From DATDFB01 sp035276475 (lineage in GTDB: Bacteria; Acidobacteriota; Thermoanaerobaculia; Gp7-AA8), in assembly GCA_035276475.1 (NCBI GenBank), contig DATELQ010000028.1:1-64000 (forward strand): a DNA stretch of 64,000 bases, written 5' to 3'. This document shows, piece after piece, positions 48,507 to 57,957 of the stretch (the stretch's first letter is position 1; every line of letters starts with the position of its first letter). The notes beneath the pieces were generated by a model, which was not told the origin of the DNA, ran no database searches, and saw only the letters and a list, made by a program, of their open reading frames with translations. The position numbers and the translations under genes were made by a program.

Positions 48507-48856
48507 GCCGGTGCCCCTGCCCTACAGACTTCCTGGACTTCGACGTGCGCGGCGCCGAGGAGCTCGTGCAGGCGCGCGCGCCACGGCCATTCCGGGCGCG
48601 GGCGGCAGCAGTAGAGGTTGATGGTGATGACGCCGTGCTCCGGATAGGTGTGGCAGGCGAGGTGGGACTCGCTGAGGATGACGAAGCCGGTGATGCCGCC
48701 GGGCGGTGGGAAGACGTGAAAGGTGGGTTCGGAGACGGGGTGAAGGTCGAGGTCGTGGATGACGGCGTCGAAGAGCGCGCGCAGGATCGCGGGATCCGTC
48801 AGCGCATCCGACGAACAGCCCGAGGCGTCGACGAGCCACTCCGCGCCGATTTCCAT
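48497..48856 (-). CDS. speD: S-adenosylmethionine decarboxylase proenzyme
   Basis: This is a 119-residue SpeH/SpeD-type protein. The self-cleavage and pyruvoyl region is LSESHLACHTYPEHGVITIN, with the serine before His generating the pyruvoyl group. It decarboxylates AdoMet to supply aminopropyl groups for spermidine synthesis. It starts three bases after the IPMDH stop and overlaps the DUF4178 start by ten bases, so it heads the polyamine-linked set. Confidence 0.93.
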   Translation of the reverse strand: MEIGAEWLVDASGCSSDALTDPAILRALFDAVIHDLDLHPVSEPTFHVFPPPGGITGFVILSESHLACHTYPEHGVITINLYCCRPRPEWPWRARLHELLGAAHVEVQEVCRAGAPAWL

Positions 48857-48859
48857 TTC

Positions 48860-49909
48860 CTATTGATGTGATTGTACACGCCTGAGCACGGCTTCCCCCG
48901 CCTCCCGCGTCCCGAGGCTTCCGCCGATGTCCTTGGTCGTCTCCCCTGCCTCGATCGCCTCGACGACGGCGCGCTCGATCCGTGCGCACTCGTCGGTGTA
49001 GCCGAGGGACTCGAGCATCATTGCGGCGGTCAGGATCGCGCCGATGGGGTTCGCGACGTCCTGGCCCGCGTACTTGGGGGCGCTGCCGTGGATCGGCTCG
49101 AACATCGACACCTTGCCGGGGTGAATATTGCCGCTGGCGGCCATGCCGAGGCCGCCCTGCAGCGCGGCGCCGAGGTCCGTGACGATGTCGCCGAACATGT
49201 TGTTCGTCACGATCACGCTGAACATCTCCGGCGCGCGCACCATCTGCATCGTCAGCGCGTCGACGAACATGTGGAAGTGCTCGATCTCGGGGTACTCCCG
49301 CGCGACCTCTTCGAACGTGCGCAGCCAGAGGTCGCCGCCGAAGCGCATGACGTTGTTCTTGTCGGACATGCAGACCGACTTTCGCTTCGTGCGCCGCGCG
49401 TAGTCGAACGCGTAGCGGATGATGCGCTCCACGCCGCGCCGCGTGGAGATGTCCTCCTGCACGGCGATCTCGTCGGGTGTTCCCTTCTTGAAGTTGCCGC
49501 CCATGCCGACGTACGCGCCCTCGGTGTTCTCGCGGAAGATGACGAGGTCGATCTCGCGCATCCCTTTGTCCTTCAGCGGCGAGAGGCGATCGCTGAGCAA
49601 CTTCACGGGGCGGTAGTTGACGTAGAGGTCGAGCTGGAAGCGCATGCCGAGGAGGATGTCGGCGGCGTGCTTCATGTCGGGGACGCGCGGATCGCCGAAC
49701 GCGCCGAGGTAAACGGCCGCGTAGTGGTTGCGGAGATCGTCCATCGCGCCGGGGGGCATGGAGACGCCGGTGCGGAGGTACTCGTCGGCGCTCCAATTGA
49801 ATCGGGTGAATTCGAGATCGAGATTCAGCGCTTCGAGGATGCGCATCCCCGCGTCGATGACCTCGGGGCCGATGCCGTCGCCAGGGACGACGGCGATTTT
49901 CTTCGTCAT
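48860..49909 (-). CDS. isopropylmalate/isocitrate dehydrogenase family protein
   Basis: This 349-residue beta-decarboxylating dehydrogenase has VVPGDGIGPEVIDAGMRILE, the FRENTEGAYVGMGG segment, the basic RRTKRKSVCMSDKNNVM and TNNMFGDIVTDLGAALQGG with HGSAPKYAGQDVANPIGAI. The NTEG/Y pattern and the leucine-side neighbours (LeuA-like at 22943) would fit 3-isopropylmalate dehydrogenase, but tartrate and homoisocitrate dehydrogenases share these motifs. It is directly upstream of speD. Confidence 0.9.
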   Translation of the reverse strand: MTKKIAVVPGDGIGPEVIDAGMRILEALNLDLEFTRFNWSADEYLRTGVSMPPGAMDDLRNHYAAVYLGAFGDPRVPDMKHAADILLGMRFQLDLYVNYRPVKLLSDRLSPLKDKGMREIDLVIFRENTEGAYVGMGGNFKKGTPDEIAVQEDISTRRGVERIIRYAFDYARRTKRKSVCMSDKNNVMRFGGDLWLRTFEEVAREYPEIEHFHMFVDALTMQMVRAPEMFSVIVTNNMFGDIVTDLGAALQGGLGMAASGNIHPGKVSMFEPIHGSAPKYAGQDVANPIGAILTAAMMLESLGYTDECARIERAVVEAIEAGETTKDIGGSLGTREAGEAVLRRVQSHQ

Positions 49910-49921
49910 GGCGGCGGCGGA

Positions 49922-50647
49922 TTATATGTGCGACGGCGCGGAGAGCTCGATGCCGCGCGCGGCGACGGCCTCATGCACGCGCGGGTCGCAGAGCGCGCGC
50001 GTCTCCTCGTCCCACGCGTAGCCCCAGTGCGGATAGCGCGTGACGCCGACGCCGGGATGCGTGACGAGCTCCGTGACGCCGCGGACGTGGTCGAGCATCT
50101 CGACGATGCGCGGCGCGGTGAGGTGGCCGGCTTCCATGACGCCGATGGTGTTGCCGCGCCCGAGGGCGTTCAGCGCGGCGATCGACATCCGCCGTGCGAT
50201 CCCGCCGCGGCCCCCGCGGTCGCCGATGCGGCGCACGTAGCCGATGCCGTACTCCTCGGCGAGCCGCGTGACGATGGCGAAGACGCGCGGGAGCATGTGC
50301 AGGTGCTGGTGGCCGTTGACGTGCGTGACGCGCAGGCCGGTGGCGAGCACCTTCTCGATCTGCGCGCGCAGCTCCGGCTCGGGATCGCGCTTGCGCGACA
50401 ACACGTACCGAACGTAATTGCGCGGCATCAACGCGCCCGTCGTCAGCGCCCGCTCCTCCACGAGGGCCAGGTGCACGCCAACCTCCATCGACGGCACATC
50501 GCGCAGGCGCGCCACGGCGTCGTCGAAGTCGATGCCGTTCGCCACGATGCTGCACGCGGTGACGATGCCGCTGATGTGCGCGCGGATCGCCCCCTCGGTC
50601 ATGCCGCGGTCGAGGCCGACGTCGTCGGCCGTCACGATCAGCTTCAC
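49922..50647 (-). CDS. ChbG/HpnK (YdjC) family deacetylase
   Basis: This 241-residue protein has the metal motif VTADDVGLDRGM at the N-terminus, GVHLALVEER, and VTHVNGHQHLHMLP, and ends with the family-type short C-terminus. Members deacetylate diacetylchitobiose or hopanoid intermediates, and many lie with glycosyltransferases. It overlaps the GT2 gene by four bases, so lipid- or glycan-linked deacetylation is likely. Confidence 0.9.
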   Translation of the reverse strand: MKLIVTADDVGLDRGMTEGAIRAHISGIVTACSIVANGIDFDDAVARLRDVPSMEVGVHLALVEERALTTGALMPRNYVRYVLSRKRDPEPELRAQIEKVLATGLRVTHVNGHQHLHMLPRVFAIVTRLAEEYGIGYVRRIGDRGGRGGIARRMSIAALNALGRGNTIGVMEAGHLTAPRIVEMLDHVRGVTELVTHPGVGVTRYPHWGYAWDEETRALCDPRVHEAVAARGIELSAPSHI

Positions 50648-51408
50648 TGCTCCTGCGGGCGCACGCTGTGCGGCCGCACGACGTCCTGGGCCGGACGCGG
50701 CTTGCGCACGCGCATCTCGGGATAGAGCTTGATCAGCTCGCGGATGATCTTGAAGATCACGCCCGGCGACGACAGGTGCGACGTGCCGCGGATGCGCGGG
50801 AAGTAGTCGAGCCCGATCTGCTGAATGGCAAAGCCGTGGTTCTTCGCCTTCACGATGAGCTCCGCGTCGATGAGCGACCCCTCGGACTTCAACTCGATCG
50901 CCTCCAGCACCTCGCGCTTCATCAGCTTAAATGAGAAGTTGATGTCGCGGTGCGGCCAGCCGAAGAGCATGCCGATCAGCGCGTTGTAGCAGTACGAGTA
51001 GAGCGTGCGGCGGAAGCCCTCCATCGTCCGGTCGTGGCGGTAGCCGGCGATGAGGTCGGCGCCGGTGACGTGCATGGCCCGCAGCGCGCGGCCGAGGACG
51101 TCGGGGTCGAACGGGAGGTCGGCGTCCATGTAGAGCACGACGTCTTTCGTCGCGGCGGCGAAGCCGGTGCGCAGCGAGCCGCCGAGCTTGCGGTTCTTCT
51201 CGTGGCGGATCATCCGGATGCGCGGGTTCTCCGCGGCGCGCGCCGCCACGATGCGCGGCGAGGCATCGGTCGAGGCATCGTCGACGATGACGATCTCGTA
51301 GTCGTCCGCGTACTTCGTGAGCGCCTCGACCGCCGCGTTGATGGCGTGGTCGACGTTGAGCTCCTCGTTGTACATCGGGATGACGAAGCTAACCGAGTAG
51401 CGTGGCAT
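50644..51408 (-). CDS. glycosyltransferase family 2
   Basis: This 254-residue GT-A enzyme opens with SVSFVIPMYNEELNVDHAI, has IVIVDDASTDASPRIV and VLYMDADLPFDPDVL (DxD), and FKLMKREVLEAIELKSEGSL. The dolichyl-phosphate-mannose-synthase-like profile suggests transfer of a sugar to a polyprenyl phosphate. A true start is at 51408; a longer frame is a shadow. It lies between the deacetylase gene and a GT39-like membrane glycosyltransferase gene. Confidence 0.9.
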   Translation of the reverse strand: MPRYSVSFVIPMYNEELNVDHAINAAVEALTKYADDYEIVIVDDASTDASPRIVAARAAENPRIRMIRHEKNRKLGGSLRTGFAAATKDVVLYMDADLPFDPDVLGRALRAMHVTGADLIAGYRHDRTMEGFRRTLYSYCYNALIGMLFGWPHRDINFSFKLMKREVLEAIELKSEGSLIDAELIVKAKNHGFAIQQIGLDYFPRIRGTSHLSSPGVIFKIIRELIKLYPEMRVRKPRPAQDVVRPHSVRPQEQ

Positions 51409-51434
51409 ATCGGAACCGCACAAAAGTGTAACAG

Positions 51435-53243
51435 TTACAGCTCCACGAAGTAGACGAGCTGTGTGGCGAGCGAGCGCGGATCCTGGTTGTGCAGGACGTC
51501 GGCGGGGCGGAATGAATGCTCCGAGACGATGCGCAAGTCGAATCCTCCCCGCGGGATCGACACGACCAGCGGCGTCGTCTCTCCTTTCTTCACCGCCGCT
51601 GCGCCGACTTCGCGGCCGTTGATGAAGACGCGCACGTCGTTCGAGTCGTACGGCGCGTCGGGAGAGATGCGGAAGCGCAGCTCCGCCGCGTGCACGGGGC
51701 CGAGCGGCGGGATGCGGATCGTGGCGTCGCGCGCGAGCCAGCGCCACTCCTCGCCCTGCGGCGTCCGCTCCAGCGCGTACACGCCGGAAAGCGGGAGGTA
51801 GCGCTCGATCGGCCGGACCGGGTCGAGCGTCACGACGCGGTAGTGGTTGCGCGTGAGCTTTCCGTACGCGTCGCTGTCGCGCCACGAGAACGTGAGCGCG
51901 TCGGGCGCCGTCGAGCCGCCGTCGTTGAAAAGCACGAGCGGCACGTCGGGATCGTGGTAATGGTCGCGCAGCCCGCGCTCGAGCGCCGCCGACTTGAAGC
52001 GCGGCATGAGGTACTCCGCGGCGGGGCGCAGCGACGCGTCCCACAGGATCACGGTGTTCGGCGGATAGTGCGTGTTCGCGTACGCCGCAGCGGCGGCGGG
52101 CGGTGACGGCTTCGAGGCCATCTCGCTCACGATCGGGCGAACGTACCCGTACGAGCCGAGGGCGAAAATCACCGTGACGATCCACGGCGCGAGGCGCACG
52201 TGCGTGCTGGCGCGGATCGTCCAGAGGCCGAACGCGGCCAACAGAGCGGTGAAGATCATCGACGAGAGGCTGTAGCGCGCCGCGTCGGCCGGATCCATCC
52301 AGCCGAGCTGGAATGCGAACGCGGTGATGCCGAAGACGACAACCGGCAGGATCGCGTGGCGGCGGCGCCACGCCGGCACGAGGCCAAGCACGACGAGGAC
52401 GATGAGCGGCAGCGTGAGGTACTTCGAGCCCCACCCGTGCAATACGAAGCGGATGGCGATCTCCGTCGTCGACTTCGCGCCGCGCGACATGGCCGCGTCG
52501 TGCGCGACGAAGTAGCGCGCCTGCTGCCGCTCGTATGTCAGGAGATCGCTCCAGCTGCCCGCCGCGTCGAGGAGCGGCAGGAACCACATCAGCGACGCGA
52601 CGATGAAGCTGATCGCCATGGCCATTCGCTTGCGCCAGTCGGATAGACGGACGAAGGCGACGATGAGCGCGGGCGTCATGGCGATGACGATCTGCGGCCG
52701 GCAGCCGATCGCCGCCGACGACCAGAGGCCGATGCCGATGGCGGCGCGGGCGTGCTCCCCCTCCCCCTCGGCGGCGATGCAGTAAAACGCCAGGGCCACG
52801 AAGGTCATGGCGATCGGATCGGAGAACGCCAGCGATCCGTGGAGCAAGTACGACGCGGAGAAGTAGTAGAGGAAGGCGCCGCAGACGGCGAGGTCGGCAT
52901 CGTCGATCCAGCGCCGGAACGCGCGCGACATGGCCACGAAGCCGATCGGCGCGGCGAGGATGTTGAGAATGACGAGCGCGCGCCACGGGTCGCCGACGAT
53001 CTCGTTCATCGCCTTGCCGAGGAGGACGAAGAGGGGGAAGCCGGGCGGGTGCGGGTGGTAGGCCCAGATCGTCGGCTCGAATTTCTTCACCGCCTCGGCG
53101 AAGAGAAACTCGTCGTTCTCCCACGGCGTGCGCGGCATCTTGGCGATCTGCACGCAGAGCACGACGAGCGCGCCGATGGCCTCGCGCCAATAGCGGCGGC
53201 ACACACCACTCGCCACTTCTAGAATGGGGGGAGTGGAATTCAT
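51435..53243 (-). CDS. GT39/ArnT-like membrane glycosyltransferase
   Basis: This protein has about 602 residues. It has a typical polytopic glycosyltransferase C-fold: an early acidic loop WENDEFLFAEAVKKFEP, HPHPPGFPLFVLLGKAM, and about eleven hydrophobic helices to about residue 400, then a beta-rich extracytoplasmic C-terminal domain. Such enzymes use polyprenyl-linked sugars, consistent with the adjacent GT2. The start is uncertain: an ATG at 53243 overlaps the divergent methyltransferase gene, so a GTG further in may be used. Confidence 0.78.
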   Translation of the reverse strand: MNSTPPILEVASGVCRRYWREAIGALVVLCVQIAKMPRTPWENDEFLFAEAVKKFEPTIWAYHPHPPGFPLFVLLGKAMNEIVGDPWRALVILNILAAPIGFVAMSRAFRRWIDDADLAVCGAFLYYFSASYLLHGSLAFSDPIAMTFVALAFYCIAAEGEGEHARAAIGIGLWSSAAIGCRPQIVIAMTPALIVAFVRLSDWRKRMAMAISFIVASLMWFLPLLDAAGSWSDLLTYERQQARYFVAHDAAMSRGAKSTTEIAIRFVLHGWGSKYLTLPLIVLVVLGLVPAWRRRHAILPVVVFGITAFAFQLGWMDPADAARYSLSSMIFTALLAAFGLWTIRASTHVRLAPWIVTVIFALGSYGYVRPIVSEMASKPSPPAAAAAYANTHYPPNTVILWDASLRPAAEYLMPRFKSAALERGLRDHYHDPDVPLVLFNDGGSTAPDALTFSWRDSDAYGKLTRNHYRVVTLDPVRPIERYLPLSGVYALERTPQGEEWRWLARDATIRIPPLGPVHAAELRFRISPDAPYDSNDVRVFINGREVGAAAVKKGETTPLVVSIPRGGFDLRIVSEHSFRPADVLHNQDPRSLATQLVYFVEL

Positions 53244-53862
53244 CCGGGCGCTAATCGTACTGCACCGCACTTTCGGAAAGTTCGGCGCGCGCACCCGTTT
53301 CCACACGCTCGTGCGCTTTCTCACCTGCCCGTTCTTGCGCGTGGTGAAACACGTGCCGGCGGGCGCGGCGGTGCTGGAGATCGGCGCGGGGCACGGCGTC
53401 TTCGCCACGCTGGCCCATGCGCGCGGGGCAAAGCGCGTCGTCGCCGTCGAGCCGGACTTGCGCAAGCTGCACGCATTGGAAGGCGTCGACGTCGTGGCCG
53501 GCTTCGACGACTGCGTCCGCGGCACGTTCGACGTCGTGGCCATCGTCGACGTCCTCTACAAGATCCCCGTCGCGGAGTGGGACGCTCTCTTCGATCGCGT
53601 CGCCGCCCGCGTCCGCCCCGGCGGACTGCTGATCGTCAAGGAGCAGGACCCGACGGCGCGCGTGAAGAACGCCTGGAACCACCTGCAGGAGCGACTCGCC
53701 TCCGCGCTCCGCCTCACTCTCGGCGAGTCGTTCAGCTACGAGCCACCGCGCGACTTCGCGGAGCGCCTGCGCCGCCACGGCTTTGACCCCGAGGCGCCGC
53801 GGCGCATCGATTTCGGCTACCCACACCCGCACGTGCTTTTTCTCGCATATCATCGCGGCTAA
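53224..53862 (+). CDS. class I SAM-dependent methyltransferase
   Basis: This protein has about 212 residues. It has VPAGAAVLEIGAGHGVFATL and RVVAVEPDLRKLHAL as SAM-binding strands, then FDVVAIVDVLYKIPVAEW and GGLLIVKEQDPTAR. It resembles lipid or hydroxylated-acid methyltransferases. A GTG at 53233 lies seven bases after TAGAAT, so the message may be leaderless and start there. It overlaps the divergent GT39-like gene start. Confidence 0.82.
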   Translation: MGGVEFIRALIVLHRTFGKFGARTRFHTLVRFLTCPFLRVVKHVPAGAAVLEIGAGHGVFATLAHARGAKRVVAVEPDLRKLHALEGVDVVAGFDDCVRGTFDVVAIVDVLYKIPVAEWDALFDRVAARVRPGGLLIVKEQDPTARVKNAWNHLQERLASALRLTLGESFSYEPPRDFAERLRRHGFDPEAPRRIDFGYPHPHVLFLAYHRG

Positions 53863-53873
53863 AGGAGCAAATC

Positions 53874-55093
<1,220 letters not shown>

Positions 55094-55097
<4 letters not shown>

Positions 55098-55537
55098 TCC
55101 AGGCCGATCATCTTCACTTGGCGATCAATCACTCGCCGCTCTATGCGGAGACGTTCGCCTTCTTTCTGCTGCTGATCGGCACGATCCGGCGCAACCGCAC
55201 GCTGGTCACGGCGGGACTCGTAACGGCCGTCATCGCCGGGCTGTGTGGTGCCACGGCCTACTGGACCGGCGACGGAGCGGCGGACATCCTGCAGAAGGCG
55301 AACATCGCCGGCGTCGACACGCAGGCGATCGGGCTGCACGAGCTGGCCGCGAAATTCGGCCTTGCCTCGACCTTGATCGTGGGCGTGGCCTCGCTCGTCG
55401 CGCTCTGGTGGCGCCGGCGCTGGCTGGAGATCGTCATCATCGTCCTCGCGCTCTGGAGCGTGGCGGTGGTCGTCCGCGTGGCTTCCCTCGGCGGGCGCAT
55501 TCATCACCCCGAAGTGCGCGACGTCGTCCGCGGCTAG
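55094..55537 (+). CDS. DUF2231-like membrane protein
   Basis: This is a 147-residue protein with four membrane helices (for example TFAFFLLLIGTIRRNRTLVT and LGLASTLIVGVASLVALWW). The opening HLAINHSPLYAET and later GLHELAAKF with histidines fit the DUF2231 group, thought to bind haem or interact with quinones. The stop overlaps that of the convergent anti-sigma gene (CTAG). Confidence 0.7.
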
Positions 55538-56211
55538 AACCGCGCGCGCAGCTGTTCCAAATCGCTCCGCGGCACGTCGCCGACGAGCACGTACGTCAGC
55601 CCGCTCGTGCGCCACGACACGCTCTCGAAGCCGCGCATGCCGCGCGCCGGCAGCGCCGTCTGCGCGACGAAGAGCGACAGCTTGTGGCCGCCCTTGCCGA
55701 TCATCGCGTACGCCACGGGCTGCCCATGCGCGTAGACCACGCGCCCGCCGAGAAGGCGGAACGGCGTGCCGGCGAGCTCGGGGAGGTTGAAGGAAAACGG
55801 CAGCTTTCCTTCGAACCACGGCTTGACCGTATGGCGGTCGGTGGAGATCACGTCGACGGGATTTGCCGACGCGAGAATCGTGGCGTGGAGATCGGCCAGC
55901 TCGCGCGAGGACGTCAGCGTGCCGACCGTCCCGGCCGACAGCAGCGCGCCGATGACGAACGCCGTCACCGCCGCGACCGCGGCCCATGCCCAGGTGTGCG
56001 GAGAGCCGAACAGCCGCCGCCGGACGCGGGCCCGCACGGCATCGGCGGGCATCATGCGCGCGGCATCGCGCACGGCGCGCCGGAGCTGCATCTCCGCCAC
56101 GACGGCGTTCGCGCACGCCGCGCAATCGCGCAGATGCTGCTCGGCCGCGGCGGCGTCGTCGAGCTCTCCGTCGGCGTAGCGTTGGATCTCTTCGCGGTTC
56201 AGGTGAGTCAT
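55534..56211 (-). CDS. anti-sigma factor with zinc-finger (zf-HC2)
   Basis: This protein has 225 residues. The N-terminal ASD/zf-HC2 region (LNREEIQRYADGELDDAAAA with HLRDCAACANAV) carries the HxxxCxxC-type zinc ligands. A membrane helix follows (about 75-95, AWAAVAAVTAFVIGALLSAG), then a periplasmic domain. It overlaps the sigma factor gene by four bases and would hold that sigma at the membrane until an envelope signal arrives. Confidence 0.92.
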   Translation of the reverse strand: MTHLNREEIQRYADGELDDAAAAEQHLRDCAACANAVVAEMQLRRAVRDAARMMPADAVRARVRRRLFGSPHTWAWAAVAAVTAFVIGALLSAGTVGTLTSSRELADLHATILASANPVDVISTDRHTVKPWFEGKLPFSFNLPELAGTPFRLLGGRVVYAHGQPVAYAMIGKGGHKLSLFVAQTALPARGMRGFESVSWRTSGLTYVLVGDVPRSDLEQLRARF

Positions 56212-56702
56212 CGCATCCCTTCGAGCGCCGCGCGCACCCGGCGCCGCGCGCGCATCAGCCGCGAGGTCACCGTGCCGACCGGAATGCCCAGCGCCTCGCC
56301 GATCTCCTTGTAACGCATGTTCTCGACGTCCGAGAGCAGCAGCACTTCGCGAAACGGCAGCGGCAGCGCCTCGATGGCGCGGCGCAACGCCTCGCCGTTC
56401 GCGCGGTTGACGAAGTGCGTCTCCGGTGTCCCTTCCTCGGCGATCTCCTCGGCCGCGTCGTCGTCCAGCGGCTCCATGGCCCGCAGCCCGCTGCGCGACG
56501 TCAGGAACGTATTGCGGAGAATGCGGAACATCCAGGCCCGGAAGTTCGTCCCGTCGCGGAACGATCCGAACCCCCGCAACGCCTTCAGATACGTCTCCTG
56601 CACGAGGTCTTCGGCCTCGTGCGCCTCGCCCGTCAGCCAGCGCGCGTAGCCGTAGAGCGACGGGAAGAGCGGCATCGCCAGGTCTTCGAACGACATCGAC
56701 AT
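56208..56702 (-). CDS. ECF-type RNA polymerase sigma factor
   Basis: The protein has 164 residues from the ATG at 56702 (or 56696), after GGAG. Region 2 is LYGYARWLTGEAHEAEDLVQ with ETYLKALRGF and WMFRILRNTFL; region 4 is EALPLPFREVLLLSDVENM and YKEIGEALGIPVGTVTSRLM. It pairs with the anti-sigma gene overlapping it. The divergently transcribed Tat phosphoesterase–cupredoxin gene 51 bases away is a candidate target. Confidence 0.94.
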   Translation of the reverse strand: MSMSFEDLAMPLFPSLYGYARWLTGEAHEAEDLVQETYLKALRGFGSFRDGTNFRAWMFRILRNTFLTSRSGLRAMEPLDDDAAEEIAEEGTPETHFVNRANGEALRRAIEALPLPFREVLLLSDVENMRYKEIGEALGIPVGTVTSRLMRARRRVRAALEGMR

Positions 56703-56753
56703 CTGTAACAACTCCGTTCGGGATGAAAAAAGCCCGGCCGCAGTTCCATCGGC

Positions 56754-57929
56754 ATGAAACGTAGAGATTTTCTCAAGATCGGCGGCACGGCGCTCGGCGG
56801 CGCCGCGCTGCTCCACCTCACCACCACCGGCATCGCCCACGGAGAGGCGCCAGCGTCGTTCCGCATCGTCCAGCTCTCCGACACGCACGTCGGCCATCCC
56901 CTCGGCACGAAGGCCTTCGAGCGCGCCGTCGATCTGATCAACGCCGCCGACCCGCAGCCCGACCTCGTCCTCTTCACCGGCGACCTCACCCACGACAGCG
57001 ACGACGCCGCGGAGCATGCCCGGCGGATGAAGACGTTCCGCACCATCGCCGACCGCCTGCGCGTGAAAACGCGCTACTACGTCCCCGGCGAGCACGACGC
57101 CGCCCTCGACGGCGGCACGCTTTTCCGCGAGAACTTCGGCGAGACGCACTACGCCTTCGACCATCGCGGCGTCCACTTCGTCGCCCTCGACAACGTGTCC
57201 CTCGGCAAGCCGGCCGTCGGCGCCGCGCAGCTGGCCTGGCTGCAGAAAGACCTGGCGCGCTACGGCAGGACCACACCGCTCGTCGTCTTCACGCACCGCC
57301 CGCTCTTCGATCTGCGGCCCGACTGGGAGTGGTTCACCTCCGACGGCGCATCGGTCACCAACATCCTCGCGCCGTACGACAACGTCACCGTCCTCTACGG
57401 CCACATCCATCGCGCCGATCACCACGTTGCCGGCAGGCTCCAGCACCACGCCGCGCGGTCGCTGATCTTTGCCTTTCCCGATCCGGCATCCGCGGCCGAG
57501 AAGAAGCCCATCCCGTTCGACCCCGCGCAGCCGTTCCGCAATCTCGGCGTCCGCTACGTGCAGAACGCGCCGCTCTCGATCGACGACGTCGAGCTGTCGC
57601 TCGCGGAGATCGCCGGCGCCAACGGCGTGCAGCAGATCGTCCGGACCGCCGAGGCGCCGCGCGTCGTCGAGATCTCGGCGAAGCGCTTCGAGTTCACGCC
57701 GCGGGAGGTCCACCTCCGCGTCGGCGAGCCGGTGACGATTCGCCTCGTCGCCACCGACCGCGCGCACGGGCTGCTGCTGAAGGATCTCGGCATCGATCTC
57801 GACGCCGGCACCGACAAGCCGGACAGCGTCACCATCACCCCGAACCGCCGCGGCACCTACGACGCGATCTGCGATCACTACTGCGGCGCGGGGCACGGAG
57901 GCATGCGCATGACCTTCATCGTCGAATGA
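56754..57929 (+). CDS. Tat-exported metallophosphoesterase fused to a CuA-type cupredoxin domain
   Basis: This protein has 391 residues. A twin-arginine signal (KRRDFLKIGGTALGGAALL) is followed by a calcineurin-like phosphoesterase (residues about 36-280): VQLSDTHVGHP, FTGDLTHDSDD, VPGEHD, FTHRPLF and YGHIHRADH. The C-terminal 100 or so residues are a cupredoxin with an upstream histidine (DRAHGLLLKDLGI) and CDHYCGAGHGGM, the full C-x3-C-x3-H-x2-M set of the cytochrome oxidase subunit II CuA site. The combination of metal hydrolase and CuA is unusual. It is next to the ECF sigma/anti-sigma pair. Confidence 0.9.
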   Translation: MKRRDFLKIGGTALGGAALLHLTTTGIAHGEAPASFRIVQLSDTHVGHPLGTKAFERAVDLINAADPQPDLVLFTGDLTHDSDDAAEHARRMKTFRTIADRLRVKTRYYVPGEHDAALDGGTLFRENFGETHYAFDHRGVHFVALDNVSLGKPAVGAAQLAWLQKDLARYGRTTPLVVFTHRPLFDLRPDWEWFTSDGASVTNILAPYDNVTVLYGHIHRADHHVAGRLQHHAARSLIFAFPDPASAAEKKPIPFDPAQPFRNLGVRYVQNAPLSIDDVELSLAEIAGANGVQQIVRTAEAPRVVEISAKRFEFTPREVHLRVGEPVTIRLVATDRAHGLLLKDLGIDLDAGTDKPDSVTITPNRRGTYDAICDHYCGAGHGGMRMTFIVE

Positions 57930-57957
57930 GCGCGGACTGGTGTACAGTTCGCGCGCC

